Positions 37,807 to 51,614 of a stretch of 64,000 nucleotides of DNA are shown here, in pieces. The position numbers and the translations under genes are program-made. The stretch is from the NCBI RefSeq assembly GCF_043641665.1, contig NC_092188.1, positions 14,281,704 through 14,345,703 of the forward strand, read 5' to 3'. The first letter of the stretch is position 1; the number at the start of each line of letters is the position of its first letter. The notes under the pieces are model-generated. The model was given only the letters and a program-made list of their open reading frames with translations. It was not told the origin of the DNA and made no database searches. The stretch is from Enoplosus armatus (lineage: Eukaryota > Chordata > Actinopteri > Centrarchiformes > Enoplosidae).

Positions 37807-40800
37807 TGTTAGCATGGTTACTGATATATTTACCATCTGCCTGTCTTCTCAACAGTTTCTCAATAATCATGTAAGCATTGCAGATTGATCCTGAGTACTG
37901 TGGTGACATCAACAAGGCAGAACTCAAGAGAAACTGATGTTACAGTCTGATTTTAAGCCAGAATTAGTCTAAATGCTCAACAGTGGGTCTTGCGTGTTTT
38001 GCTCCACCATTCCCCTCAAGGGAAAGCACTTCAGAATACTGAATGTTGATCTTCATACCTCATATGGTTTCATCCAATAAATCAAAGTTATATTTACACA
38101 GAGAGTTCAATGGTTAAACACAGACCTCTGTGACACTGCCATAGTGCTGGCTTCCTCTGAGAATAGTTTTGTGCTATTGCTGGACAGGGAACTACAGAAT
38201 GATGGTGAAGATTCAGGCCGCAGAGCGAGTCACATCCACATATTCAAACAAATAGACACGTCATAGGAAACACAGATGAAACACTACACTGACTCCATGT
38301 CCACCACGGATAATTATAGAAGATAACCAGTCTTTACCTGTTTTCCTCTTTTTCAGCTGGCTTAGAAAGAGAGAGGGAAAGAGGGAGAGAGCAAGATCAA
38401 GCATGAGCGTAAGAAAGCACAAACCTTTTTAAAGTTTTAAAAGATGTATTTATACGTATTATAAATACGTATTAATCTATCATTACACCGTGTGCGAAAC
38501 ACCGTGTGCGAAACCTGGGAGGTACAAACTCTTTCTTTGTATCCATCCACACTCAGTGATGAGACGCAAACACTGTTGTCAACCCCTGAACACAGCTGCA
38601 AATGGAGTTATGGCAGAAGTGCTGACCATAGAGGCTTTCAGCCATATTACAGGTGTGAGAGCCCCAGTGACTGGCTCCCAGAACTGCCCTGATGGGAGTA
38701 GGAAATGTATTTTTTTTCCAAATCACTGGCACAGGTTGGCACACCCTTGTGCTGTAGTGGTGCCAAAGGCAATAAACCACCTAAAAATGGATATGGTGGA
38801 AAGTTTCCCCTTATAAGGGGGGAAGCTTATAAAAACAAGGCAGATGGAGAAAGAGAGAGGGAAAAGATTGTTTTCCACTCTGTCACAGAGGTGTCTAAAC
38901 CGGACTCGAGCTGACATCCAGAACCACGGTGGCGGTGACTCTTATCTGCTTGTTGAACGCAGCAGAGGTGAGGCAGCCAGCCAAAGTCTATTGCCTATTC
39001 AAACACACTCCTCACTCTCAGTGACTTATTGTTTATCTTACTTTACTGTAAGTCTTTGTGTTTTATCTCAAATATCATTTCCCCATCCCTTTAACCCTCC
39101 ATCTCTACCTCTGATCCTCCCTCCACCTTTTTGTCAGTCTTAACTTTGCCACTGTTTTGCTTTACCATAAAAAACACAATATTATAAATGTCTGTAATAG
39201 AAAAAAAATGGAATTCATTTATTTATTTTATTCTGTGATGAGATAAACAATTAAGCAAAATTGAACCTCTAATGTGACGTATTTCACAATATCTCCACAA
39301 GGTATGACAAGAAGAGAAGTCAGTGAGCGCATCAAAACAATGTCATCAATCAGCAGAAGCATACAGATGTGTTGTGTAGGCTGCACAGCGCCCACTGCAT
39401 GCTGACAGATTCCCTCCCTCTGTCTTTTCATGTGAGTGCCTGGCACCGCCAAGGTCCTGCAGAGGCACCGTCTATTAATTTACAGCTGTGATCTAAATCC
39501 CACACACAAGGGAATGAAGGCATTCAGGTCTGTCAGCACTGCTAGGTTGTTCGGCCAAGCTAACTAGTGGAATAGTGCACAACAGGCTAGGACAGAAAGG
39601 TGCAGGAGAGAAGTGAACCAAACTGAACTGGTATGAAATGGGAAAAACTAAATAGGAAAATTAGGGAAGAGGTGCTGCAATGGAACAGAGCAGAAACAGA
39701 GGTGAATGACAGAAACCAGAGAGGAGGATATGGAGCAGTACGCAACAGAATAGAGCAGAGCAGTAGGGAACAGAAGAGATAGATATTGATATATTGGGGA
39801 GGAATGGAACAAAATGGAATTAAATGGAGCAAATCAGAACAGAATAGAAGTGAATAGAGAGAATAAAATGGAATCGTAAAGAACAGAAGACAGGGGAGAG
39901 GAGCAGAATGGAACAGAAATTGAATAAAAGAGAAGGGAGGGGAAAGGTGGACCTGTGCAGAAACAACACAGCAAAACAAAATTAAATGGAAATGACAAGA
40001 ACAGCAACAGAACATTTTGTTTTTGTGCCTTATCAAGCTGGTAGTCCGCGCAGAGAAATGCCAAGTAGTTTGGTTAGGAACAAATACAGAACTGAAGCAA
40101 AGATAAGACATCTCCATTCTTTGTGTTTATCGAACCAAGCATTAAATGTTTTTTGTGTTCAAACCACTACTGCTGTGATGGCTAAGTCATTTTCTGATAA
40201 GAGGCCAAAGAAGCCCAAACAACCACTTGAAATGAAATAACATGAATGCCTCAACAAGTATTGTGTGTCTTACATAGTTCAACATGCACAGATTTGCATG
40301 CAATTTCTTTAAAAACCTTTGTATTTCATAATGAATCTCAAAAGAGCATCTTCCATTTCTTAAATGGTACATTTTCTCAACAAGCAACCCAACCCAGTTA
40401 CCATGACTCCAGTGGAGAGACACACCGCCCTGCCACAGCTGGTGTTGGGTGCCACATCCCCATAGCCCACGGTGAGGAAGGTAATGGCTATTAGCCACAG
40501 AGCCGTGTCCATGTGGCCTGTTGATCCTTGGGTCTTCCTGCAGGGGGTAGAAACAGGACAGAGACTGTATTGGAACGAAGCACAACATAGTTATGGGCAA
40601 AGACGAAAGTCCCAGTCAACATTCTTAACATGAACAAAACCATAATGAACTTTTACATAACCTAACCATCTTAAATCTAAACATCCAAAACCACTTTCAA
40701 CTTCTGGTTACATAACCATGTTGTGCTTAAACATTACCATTTTAATAGGATGCCAGTAACATTTTATTTGAGGGGTCTGCAATTTCCTAATAATTTCCTT

Positions 40801-42026
40801 GGAAGTCTATATAGTTCAGAATGTATTATAGAGAAGTTCTAAGACAGTAAGTTTAGTTAGATGTGTTGAGTTTATAAGCAATTGTTGATTGTCATAAATT
40901 ATTAATTAATTAATCTTGTTTGGAAACCTTATTCTCCTAGGAATGGGTGATGCATATAAAATCTTCTATCACGGTATATGTAATTTTTTATTGCAATGTC
41001 ATTACCGTGAATGTCTTGACATAGTATGTTTTCTGGAAATTCAATTGATCGATCAACCTCCATGAACTGGACAGAATAACCAGATGGGAATGGTTAATCC
41101 AGCTATTGACAAGTCAAGGTACCTCATTACATTAATGCTGTAAAACGCCAGTTTTGCCATGAAACAAATTGCCCACAATGGCCTAATATAACCAGAAAAA
41201 TGTAAGTGAAAAATTACATTGTCCTTTCCAAGAACCTTCTTATGATTACAGTTATATATATCAGTTCTTTTCTTGAAGATTGAGGAAACTATTGGACCTG
41301 TGATATAAAGTGTTAACCTGATGCCTGGACCCAACCCACTGATCCAATATTCCATAACTCAGTGGACTCCATAACTTTAGGTCTTAGATACAGCAATGAA
41401 TTAAACACCCATTTCCTGTTCATATTGAGTCATCTGAGTTTGATAAAGGTGTGGTCTGTGTGAGCAGTTATGAGGAAGAAAGGAAGTGGGTACCAGTGTA
41501 AACTTGTAAAACATTATACAGCATGTACACTTGGCCGAAACTGCACAAAGAGGTCATACAGTGTTCATCTGTCTCCTGGATGTAGTAATCAAATAATATA
41601 GAAAAACTCTGGTGTAACAGTTAAAAAGGTTTGGTCGTCTTATCAGCTATCAATCACAAGCTCTTTTATTACTTCTGACAAATCAAAACATACAAGACTG
41701 AAACACGCAAAGCTGAAGGCAAAACCTCCCATTAGGGTTCAAATGAACAAATGACCTCACATTGTTCAAACAGACTACAGAGGACAAGGTTGACGTTTAG
41801 TTGGCTCACCTTAAATAGCAATTTGTTAGAGTAACAAAATGGAATATGTTTTATGATTATCAAATCGGTTATTGGAAATCCGTTCTGAGTAGGAAAGTCA
41901 AATTGACCATCAAGATTTGAGGAGGAATGTTAAACTACCAAGCATTTTGTTTTTTCAATGTGCATATGTGTGACGGGAAGGGGAAGTTTGGGGGAAGATA
42001 GTAACAGACAAAGCTGTAGTACTGTA

Positions 42027-42062
<36 letters not shown>

Positions 42063-45000
42063 CATCTATGAAAGAGAATCAAAAACTGAATTATTATTAT
42101 TCATTAGTGCAGGTATGGCTCATACAAGTACAACGAAATACCATTCAGAAACATTTTTGTCAGTTGTTTTCAGATATCAAGATTTCAAAAGCTCTATTTA
42201 CTATTTTGCACAAAAGCCTCTGATAACTGAAACCATGACAAAGTCTTCCATTGAGAGAGAAAAGAAAACTTGCTCGCCTAATTAATTTCTACTTTGATTC
42301 ATTGGGAAAATGTGCTTTGGGCAGTCACTTATTTGCTCAATCCACAATAGCTGAGTGTAGTTAGTGTTCACTTTCATAAAGGATGTAGAGAATGTTAGTT
42401 TTACACACAAATTCACTTTATTTCATTGTTCTGCTGTTCTGCCATTTGTATTGATTACACACATGCAGTTCTCTTCCCTACCTCTCACACAGAGTAAGCA
42501 TCCAGGACGCAGTGAGCCAGAAGAAGAGGATGAAGACCAGCAGCGTGCGCGCTGGGTATTTGTTCATCAGTACCTTGAGAACAAAGCGGAAGGTGAAGTT
42601 GATGTTGTTGAGCGAGCCGATGCTCCTGTAGGAGGCGCTCAGCAGCACTTTGCTGTGCAGCAGGATGGCTCTGTGCACCAAGTACAAGCGGAGGAACATC
42701 AGCACTGATAACAGCAGCTCCATGTCCATCAGGGCCTCGCTGTGGTGGCTGGACAAACAGAGCGGAGCTGTGGAAGAGGAGTTGACAGGGAGGCTCACCT
42801 CCCAGTATGTGCCAACAGGGTGGATGACACAGACCAACAGCTCCAGAGTGATCACAAGAACCCTGTGGCTGGTCATGGCAATACGCCAGTCCACCTGGTT
42901 GTGGTCGACGACGAACAGCTGAAAGGAAGGAGAGTAAAGATAGAGAGTGAGAGAGGAAAAATGTGATAAAAGTGATACAAGTCATGTTAATATATAACGT
43001 TATTTATAAGGATGTGGATATTCTAAGGGATACAGGATACATCCTCTTTGATTTGGTTATCTTTGAACTTACATATAAAACACTTGTTATATTGCCTCAC
43101 TGGCTGCAATTTCACTTCATATTTTCCTACGTTGACATTATCAAAACAAGGTGCTACCTATTTTGTTGCACCTGTTGATGTTTTATTGAACCTTGGAGTA
43201 AACAGATTTAATAATTCCGTGTGAAGTAAAATCATGGTAGAACAAAAAACAATAACACCTTGCAGTTTATTTGTTACAAAAAAAAATCTAATCCAATGTT
43301 TAACTGGGTCACACAAAATGAATTCCATTATGTGGCATGCTAGGATATGAAAATACACAGTTCTCTACAGTACGCCATGTTTGTAAGGCGCTGTGATAAG
43401 CCTCCTAAGACATGAAAGATATGAAACCACAGATAGCCAACAGAAGTAGTTTCAATGAGCAGTTCACACAAGAAAGTGAGAAGGCGTTCTTCCCATCAAT
43501 ATATAGCTTTATTGTGCCTCAGTTTGTTCAAAAAAGGAAATCAAGCAGGTCAGTATTCTCAGATCTTTCTCCTCTCCGTGCTCCTAGTTGAGACTTGAAG
43601 CATCTTGATGCTCCTGGCTTGATTCTGTTTGTCACCTCTCACACCAAAGAATTAAGACATTGCTGAACATTGCCTGTGTGTTAACCTCCGCCCTAAACAT
43701 GCCCACCCTTATCTCCCCTTCGCACTTGCATGGACCCCACTTGCATCAGACACACACACACACACACACACACACCCACACACCAAACTGAAAATACTTA
43801 AGGTGAGAGTGTAATCCCAGCAACACGACCAAAAGCAGTAAAAGTAGTTCAGTGTATTTATAACTACTGTGCATATACACAGTGCTTTCTGCACTTGTTG
43901 TTCATACTGCACTTTATTGAATATGCATGCTATGAGTGTGTGTGAGGGCAAATGAAAGAATGTTTACTCTGTTTAATTTCAACCAAATCCCTCCATGTAT
44001 ATTGAACTCACACACAACGGCAGCGAGCCATGTGGGCTGGAAAAATATTGCGGCTGCCACCTTGTGCATGACTGCGTGGGCTGAGGTTTTTGTCCAGGGT
44101 TTTGTACGCATACAGCAAATATAACACAGATAATCAGTGTTGAGGCTACCATCAGTGGACCGAGAGCTCCTTCTAAAACGATTGCCCTCAAGTATCTCTA
44201 ACAGAGTATCACCCGAACCGAGCTCATTTGGAACAAATATTACTGGTATGAAAAGCGATGTACAAAATATGGCAAGTCAAGCTCTGAAGATCAACAATGA
44301 GCCTAAGCATGCACACACACTGGCTCTCACTCGGGAACACACCACATCGCAACAAAGGCGTCCAAACTGTTGGAAACAAAGGGGAAAAGGCAAACTCACC
44401 CTGATGTCCTTATAATGGAAAGCTATAATGAGGACCAGGAGACACCCAGTGGACAGGCTGATGGAACAGTTGATGATTAAGGCAATCTTTGAGCCCTGGG
44501 AAGGAAAGGGAGATAAGGTATGAAAGGACGGCTTTCTGCAACAGCTGAGATTGGATTTCTTTCCATTAATGCTCTTTATTATCAAGGTTTTAGGAAATAG
44601 CTCCTGAAATGAAAGGTTTATTATGCCCACTGTGGTAATGACAGAGGTGGAAAGAGTACCAGAATATCCAAATTATAACACATGGTCACTGCGGGCCAAT
44701 GTGGCCTCCTGACTGTTAGCACACTCTTAAGAAAAGTAGTAGTTTGTAGTTTTTATTTATGTGTCATGCTAAACATTTGGTCCATTCAAGAAAAACCAGA
44801 AACACACAAATTCAGTCTTAACATTGTATACATGTCCATAATTTGGAATACATTGTGCACTGAATAGCAGAAGAAAGAAAAGACAAAGCTACAGTAAGCT
44901 CTATCATGGTAAAGGGCTTTTTTCATCATCTTCCAGGCTCTCTTCAAGGACCTAGCTAACTTAAATCTTTCATATGTGAACAGCCAGCCTACTCAGTCTT

Positions 45001-48000
45001 TGTGCACCATCAATGTTTAGAAAATCAATTTCTGTTTTTATGGGTGGTTTCCAGCAAAAAGGGCAGACAAAATCTACTTTTCCCAGAGTTTATTATTTCA
45101 ATATGTACCCTTAAGGCTATGTACACCAAGTGACCAAAAGTGACTTTTTTCAGCTCCCCAAATCTAAAGATTTACTGCTTTTCACTCATCACAGTAAATG
45201 AAATACTCTTGGTTTTGGTCTGCTGGTGAGACATGGGTATTTTTCACCATGCATTTTGTGATGAATTAATTATTCATCTATGAAAATTTTACTTTTCAGT
45301 AAGAAAATGTACTTCTCCTGTACTTCTGTCTTTATCTCTATCTTTAGCCTCCAATCTGTGATGTTCTAAAAAGTGTGTTAATCATCTTTTCTTTATAATA
45401 AAGGTTTTGTCAGAAATTTCCTTTCCATAAACGATGATTGAGAACTAATTTAAATGGAATATCCTGCTGATTGTGTTATAACAGCATAATCATGGGCTAC
45501 TCTGTAATTCCTTCCCAAAAGGAACTTCATTAGAAATGTACAGTTCTTAGGCCTAATGAAAGTGGAATTACTGATTCTGTAACGTACAAGTGCCTAAAAA
45601 GACCCTCAATTACATTAACGAGAGAACTTCTAATTAAATACTTTCCAATCCATCGAACTGACAGCTGGAGACACAGATAGACACACTGTGATGGTTTGAT
45701 GTGTTTTCACAAACTGAGTGAAGAACTAAGCATAGGTCTGTCTCCGCCATATCACCTTGGTCTCAGCAGATTAGAGAGCGCCTATATCCTTCATTCATGC
45801 ATCTCGGTGCAACTGATGCAACACCAATGGCAGTTTTTAACGGGAATTGCAGTTTAATGTGGTTTACAGTTAAAAAGAGGATTACAAACTTTCAAACTTG
45901 AGGAAACTTGAGTGTGTAGGTGGTAGGTGTGACGTCCGTTGGCAAGGTACGCCATTTTCCACAGTTTCTTCCGTAGTATCCACATCGTGTCTGTATTTCA
46001 TCCAGGACTAATTAGAAGACCCCACAAAAACTCAACATTTCACCATGTTCCATAACAGAGAGTTCAACATGTTTCTTGCCGAGTTTCTAAAATTGTTTTT
46101 GTACATGTTCCTGCTGGAAACAACCATTTCAAGCCCGGTGAACCTCATTTGGGTTAACCTTAACACGGATTGTTTCTCATAGTCTTGGACGGACAACAAG
46201 CCACCGTCACCAGGACAGGCCACCCAAGGCATACCATAAAAATAAAATAAAACACTGAATCCAATGCAACAGAAGGTGGTCTGGTTTGTATTTACTGTAA
46301 TAAATAAATACTTCAAAGGAAATAATGAATCTGACTAAAGTTTTCTAATTTGGTTTGTTTCATTAGCTTTCTTGTAGACTTTTGTACAACAGGTCAATCA
46401 TGCAACTAGAGGTATCACACTGCCCTACAGAAATATTATGTGATCTTCTGTAGGAGGACAGTGGTTCATGGCCCAATAATCAACAGCAGCTCATTTCAAT
46501 AATTCCTGCTCTCTGATTGTGGATGCGTTAATCAGCAAAACAACCCAGATAACACACACGTGTGCCAGATCTTGGCCCACATCTGAGCTAATACACAGGA
46601 TGCTGGTTTTTGGGTGAGTAGGGACACGTTGCATATGGGGCAGGTACGGCCAACACAGCGTACTGGTTTGAGTTTTGCCTGTTTGCATGTAGGTAATATA
46701 TGTAAGCCAGGTTTCAGTGTGTGGGTGAGTCATAACCAGACTGCATCAACTTCCAACCCTGTCATTTTACAGAAAATGTGAGCCCTTGAAATATCTTCAT
46801 CTTAATGTTTAGAACTTTTTATTATAAATACATGACTACATTGATGTATGCCTAGGTGCTATTACTTTGTTGTGATCCAATGTTAAATCAATGAATCACA
46901 ATATTTTTGAGTTCATTGTTTTTGACTGCTGAATAATTTTTAGAAAATTGCAGTGGCTTAAGTCCAGAAGCAATACTTTTACATTTTATAGGTGTGGATT
47001 TAGCAAATTGATAGGCAGGAAAAATTAATGAGTCATAACTAGCACACAAGGAAATTGCCATCCATTATACATCAGCACTTTCATCCGCCCTTGGCCCTGG
47101 CCAGATGTTACTTTAAAACAACAAAACAAATAACATGTAAAATCATAACGGCAGAAAGCAGGCCAGAAAGCAGGCTTGAAAAGGTCAAGGGGACACAATC
47201 TTTTGGATTGTAAAGTCATCCCAGGAAAGTCGTCAAAGAGTTGCAGAAAAGAGGACGTGAGGTTGCATCCAGGTCAAAGTGCACACTCCTGTCTCAAACT
47301 CAAGACATAGAGACTTTTAGACTGGCCATACACGCACTCTAATTATACACTAAATGATGTGGAAAGATAGCCTGAAGTACTCTGAGCAATCTCGCTGTAG
47401 GGAAAGAGGTGAAATGTGGAAAAATGTTCCATAAATAGCCCTGTTTTTTCGTGCATAACCATGAAAAGGTAACCTTAAAATATAACGTTGTAGACTGGCG
47501 TTAACTTTCATAGGCAAGTTCGGCAGCCCCTGCAGTGTACTTAAAAGTGGCTTTATTTCACTGTGTTTTGTTAATACAGCGCCTATGTGATCAAAAGTCA
47601 TGTCAGCCCACAGGACAGGAAGATGTCACAGGTCACAGTCATGACTTGGACATCACATAAAGTTTAAAGATGATTGCTGAAAATGGTTATACAAGCTATG
47701 GTTAAATCAGCTATGCAGCCTCTCCAAAATAATATGCTTTAACTGCGGCAGAGAACACTTTTCCAGTGCATCAGCATTTCCAATGTTACCAAAGCTGATG
47801 CCTGTTGTTAGGAATGGACTGACAACACCTGTTCTTGGTTCGCATTTGTAAACTGGAATAGTAATGTCATATCCGTGCCAGCACCGATAATTTCACGACC
47901 ACGCTTCTCCTGGTCCAACTCTCTGAACACACCAGGCATATTTTTGAAGGTCAGGCCATATTTCCATAGGTTTATCAAAAGATTGTGAGTTAGAAATGTG

Positions 48001-49363
48001 GGTCTCTTTGACACTGTAATCAATCACTGACCTCACAGCATGGAGGTGGTCTGATGTTTTTGCAGCATTGCATGAGAACCTTTTTCCACATGTGGAACTG
48101 GCGTGTTGCTGTAGGAAGTCAGGGGGAGTTAATAATTTGTTGATTGTGTGGCCTGGCATTGTTATCCACTGAGATCTGCATGTTAATGTCATGAGGCTGT
48201 GCTACCAAATAGTGTGTCTGGAATGGACTAACTAATCAGTAGGTCAGAGAGGTTCACAGCCCAGGTGCAGGTTCTGCTGGTGCTCTGCACGCTGTCTGCT
48301 AATCAAGGAAGTTGTTATGAAAACAAATAGAGCCAGTTGTGTAAGGGTGGTGGTTTTTCTGCACCAGTTCTGATAAATGTAGTAACTGAAATATGTCATG
48401 AATAAAAACAACCTGGTTTAATATAAATCTATTCATTTGTTTGTATCAGTGCTATTAGAGTCCAAGCGAAAACTTATTTTGAGCACTTGTAACTGCTACA
48501 CAAGGAGTTGAAGAAGAGTTGAGATGTTGCCGAACAGCAGCAGAGCAATTGTTAACAGGCTTTAGTGCCACTGCATGATGCAGAAAGCAAGACTGTGATG
48601 ATTTAGATGATTATTTTTATCATTTGATGATGAGTCCAAGGGCCATCACTTAAACGTCTCGACCAGCTGACAAATGTTTACTGTGTAAAACTGCGTGCAA
48701 ATGTGCAACATGTCAATATTTGACTTTTGAGATTAACTTTTATTTTCATAATCATAATGAGAATTGCGGTGGAAACAGAGATGGGGAACTTGCTGTAAGA
48801 ATACAGCTTTAAGGTCAAGCGTCAACAAAACCGAAGTGTCACATTTTAAACATTTCAAATCCAATCTAATCTAATCAGTCTGTTCCCATATCATGAAGTC
48901 AGATTTGATCCACTTTTCACCGGTCAAGACATCAGTGTAGGCCTTGTTCAGTTCTTGAACTTACCTGTTTGTAAACGAAGGGACATAGCTCGGTGTGGAT
49001 GATCATGAGCAGTATCCCGAGCAGAGCGGTGCCCAAAGTCAACGTGCAAAGGCGCTTTTTATCCTCCAATAAAACATTTCTGCCTCGCAGTCTGTAGAGG
49101 CCGTCTCCCTCCATGTGAGCTGTCCGCTTCCCGGGGATTGACAGCGGCACGGATACTTCTGCCGACTCCCCGCCGTTTCGACTGATCAAGCCATCGCAAT
49201 GTCCATAATCCACTTTGGAGTCGCCCTGCAGGCTGCGGTTTGTCATCTCCATCTCCAGAGCGCACAAGAGACGGCCGACTCTCTCCAGTTCGTCGCCCTC
49301 CGCTGCTCCGTCCTCTGCTTGTCCGGTCTCCCCTTTGCTTTTCTCCCGAGTTGGGGAAAGCAT
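32960..49363 (-). CDS. kcnn4: KCNN4 (KCa3.1, SK4/IK) calcium-activated potassium channel
   Basis: Nine coding exons join in phase: 48965-49363, 44400-44495, 42482-42918, 40402-40537, 37645-37755, 35239-35360, 34117-34186, 33094-33260 and 32960-32963 (stop split across the last intron), giving 513 residues. S1 is in exon 1 ([20 protein letters not shown]), S2 in exon 2, and S3, S4 and S5 in exon 3 ([31 protein letters not shown]). Exon 4 holds the pore, [11 protein letters not shown] (331-341). S6 spans exons 4-5, followed by the calmodulin-binding region ([20 protein letters not shown]) and a coiled coil ([17 protein letters not shown]). The family carries voltage-independent K+ current gated by Ca2+-calmodulin at the plasma membrane. 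The 83 residues before Met84 (codon at 49112-49114) have no counterpart in human KCNN4; starting there would give 430 residues against 427. Introns hold only repeats that I can recognise. Confidence 0.95.
35948..36002. repeat. (CA)n microsatellite, KCNN4 intron
   Basis: About 27 uninterrupted CA units in the intron between KCNN4 coding exons 5 and 6. Confidence 0.95.
37767..37804. repeat. (CA)n microsatellite beside a KCNN4 exon
   Basis: About 19 CA units on the plus strand, starting 12 bases from the 3' splice site of KCNN4 coding exon 5 (exon edge 37755). On the transcribed strand this is a (TG)n tract next to the acceptor, where length could influence splicing. Confidence 0.95.
39590..39965. 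repeat. Degenerate GGAAC/AGAAC purine-rich tract
   Basis: Almost 380 bases that are overwhelmingly A and G on the plus strand, with loose five-base periodicity (GGAAC, AGAAC, AGAAT, GGAAT). It creates a long Phe/Leu/Ser/Cys-rich open frame on the minus strand that is an artefact of composition. It lies in the KCNN4 intron between coding exons 4 and 5. Confidence 0.7.
42032..42059. repeat. (GT)n microsatellite
   Basis: About 14 GT units in a KCNN4 intron. Confidence 0.9.
43750..43776. repeat. (CA)n microsatellite
   Basis: About 13 CA units in a KCNN4 intron. Confidence 0.9.
46530..46725. repeat. Possible interspersed repeat in first KCNN4 intron
   Basis: ACCCAGATAACACACACGTG followed by GCCAGATCTTGGCCCACATC is like a frequent fish repeat of 'gatctggcccacatctg' wording. 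Boundaries and class are uncertain. The remaining 44.5-48.9 kb of this intron shows nothing recognisable. Confidence 0.3.
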
Positions 49364-51614
49364 AGTCCGATGGGCGCACTGTGATCCAGGCCCTTCTCTC
49401 GTTTGTCGCTCATCGAAGTAGCGGGTTTACCGAAACACTTTGCATCTAGTATACTCTCACCTTCACACTCCTACCGACCGGCGCGGCGTGGTTACGCGCA
49501 CTGATGCCATTTGCACACAGTAGGCTATGTAGTCTGCTCCTATTTGCATGCGTATTATTTTAAGACTGTGCGTCAGTCTGCCACAAATGAATTCTTTGTC
49601 TTTGTGTTGTGTGCGTGCGTGAGTGCGCGTTGTTATGTGTCCCAGTTGTTTGTATGTTATTTGTCTTCATACCATTTGAATAAGTCTAATCACATATATT
49701 GTAAAAACTGGTTTAGACAATATGTTACAAGAAAAACTCTGTTTTGTATTTTAATTCTCAGGGAACAAGCCACGTGATCTCCTCTGTTCCTTTCCTGTAC
49801 AAAACTAAAGTAAACTATAAGAAATTAAATTCCAGGAACCTCATGTTGCATGTTTTTATCTATGTATTGACAGTGTACTGCAGTGTACGGTGGTGAGCAC
49901 GAGTCCCACAACAGCTACAGAGTGACACCTCGCGGCTGCGTGGCTTCATCCTCTGCTGTTTATTCAAAAGTGTACAGTCAAGGTTTTGCAAACAGTGGCA
50001 ACTCACCATAACTGTCCTGGCCTTCACTCTTCCATTTATAAATAGGGCGTTTCAGGTTTTTTTCCTCTAAGGTCTTGCCTTTTTTGTATGATCTTGTAAA
50101 TATGCCTACTTCATTATTTATTGGTGTACCTCACATAACTTATTTGTTGCCATTTTCTCTTGGACTAACTGCCATCTTATCCAGCTGTATTCTAGTGTAC
50201 TTTGAGCTGCCACGATGTCCTTTCATTTCCTGCGAATCCTCCACAGGCCAAACAAACAGTGAGACACAAACTCTCCCCTCACCCTCTGTACTAGGTCTGT
50301 TAAAGGAGGAACAGCGTCGTGACCTTGGGCTAAATGAGCACCCTGCGCACAGGAATCCTTCCGCTGCCGCATCTGGCTGAAGGCAATGACCATCCTCTCA
50401 GCTCTGAGTGACAGAAGGACTTTAAGTAGTGTTCAGACTGACTGACATATTTTTAACAGAGAAAACACAGACAACACTTCTATACCGCATCAAACTCTGC
50501 ATACAAAAGTATTGTTTATAGATATAAGCAAGAGAACATATTCAATTTCATGAGGTGATTTAATCTGCTGCAATCAGAAGGTTAAATGGCTAATGCAAAA
50601 GGTGAAAGCTAAACAATGCTTAACGACACAGATGAGCTTCAAAGTTGCATGGGCATTAAATAAATATGCATCAAAATAATTAAATAATCACAGTACCTAA
50701 GAAAGTGAGTGAAACTTGTATTCAGGATGTATATAGCTGTAGCAGATATTCATAGACAGTTATTTACAATAAAAAAAACCTTAAAAACACATAGCTTTAA
50801 ACAGGCCATAAAACCTCAATAAGGCTCATTATTCATTTTACTGACAGCAGACACAGTTTAAGCTGTTTGAAACCATGTTTGTGTTCTGTAAAGTTAGATT
50901 TGCATTATACAGCAGCCGTTGTTGATTAAAAAAAAAAAAATACAATTTCATGTATTAGCTGTGAGTGCCATCCAGTGGTGGCCAAATAAATTACAACAAT
51001 AAGACAGTGAGGTTAGAAAGTGTGTATCGGTCTACGGTGTCTAAGTTATGTATTATGTACAAGCAGTTTAGTAAAAATATTCTTCTTAATATACAGATAT
51101 TGTCACTCTAGCTACAATAGATTAAAACCCTGAGTCACATTTTACATTGATTAACTGTGACGTTCACACTGTGGCCACCATATTTGGTGAGATAACTGAC
51201 AAAGAGATTGATATAATAACAAATAAAACACCTGAAAAGACAATTATTTGGCTTTGAGGATATTGCTGAGAGTTCCTGAGTTAGTCCAAGCACCCAGTGA
51301 CTGAAGTCATTATTAAAGCATACAGTATGTATTAAAAAAAAGAAGAAAAGACTAGCAGTGCAGACCTGACAGAGTCAAAAAAACAGTTTTCACTCAAGTT
51401 CAGCGATATCTCTGTGCTGAGTACAAGCCATCAATTACAAGTCACCAGAAATGAAAAAGGAGGAATTATTACAGGTTGTGTAAGGAATAACTTTGAGCTG
51501 CAGTTAAAAATGTTCTTTTTTGGCCCAGGTTTAGCTGAACTCAGAGACGTGACATGGCATGGCTCAGTTGAAGGAGCTTGTAACACTCTATCCACCTTCA
51601 CCTTCCTGGACGGT
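49364..51614. other. KCNN4 promoter side and BTG 3' flank
   Basis: 49364-49500 is CG-rich and probably holds the KCNN4 5' UTR and promoter. From about 49900 onward the sequence is AT-rich, with small open frames that lack any support. The 3' UTR of the BTG gene must occupy the right end, but no clear poly(A) signal was identified. Confidence 0.4.

Noticed and set aside
39587..40117. 176-codon minus-strand frame rich in Phe, Leu, Ser and Cys
   Set aside because: It reads the complement of a purine-rich degenerate repeat; composition alone explains it.
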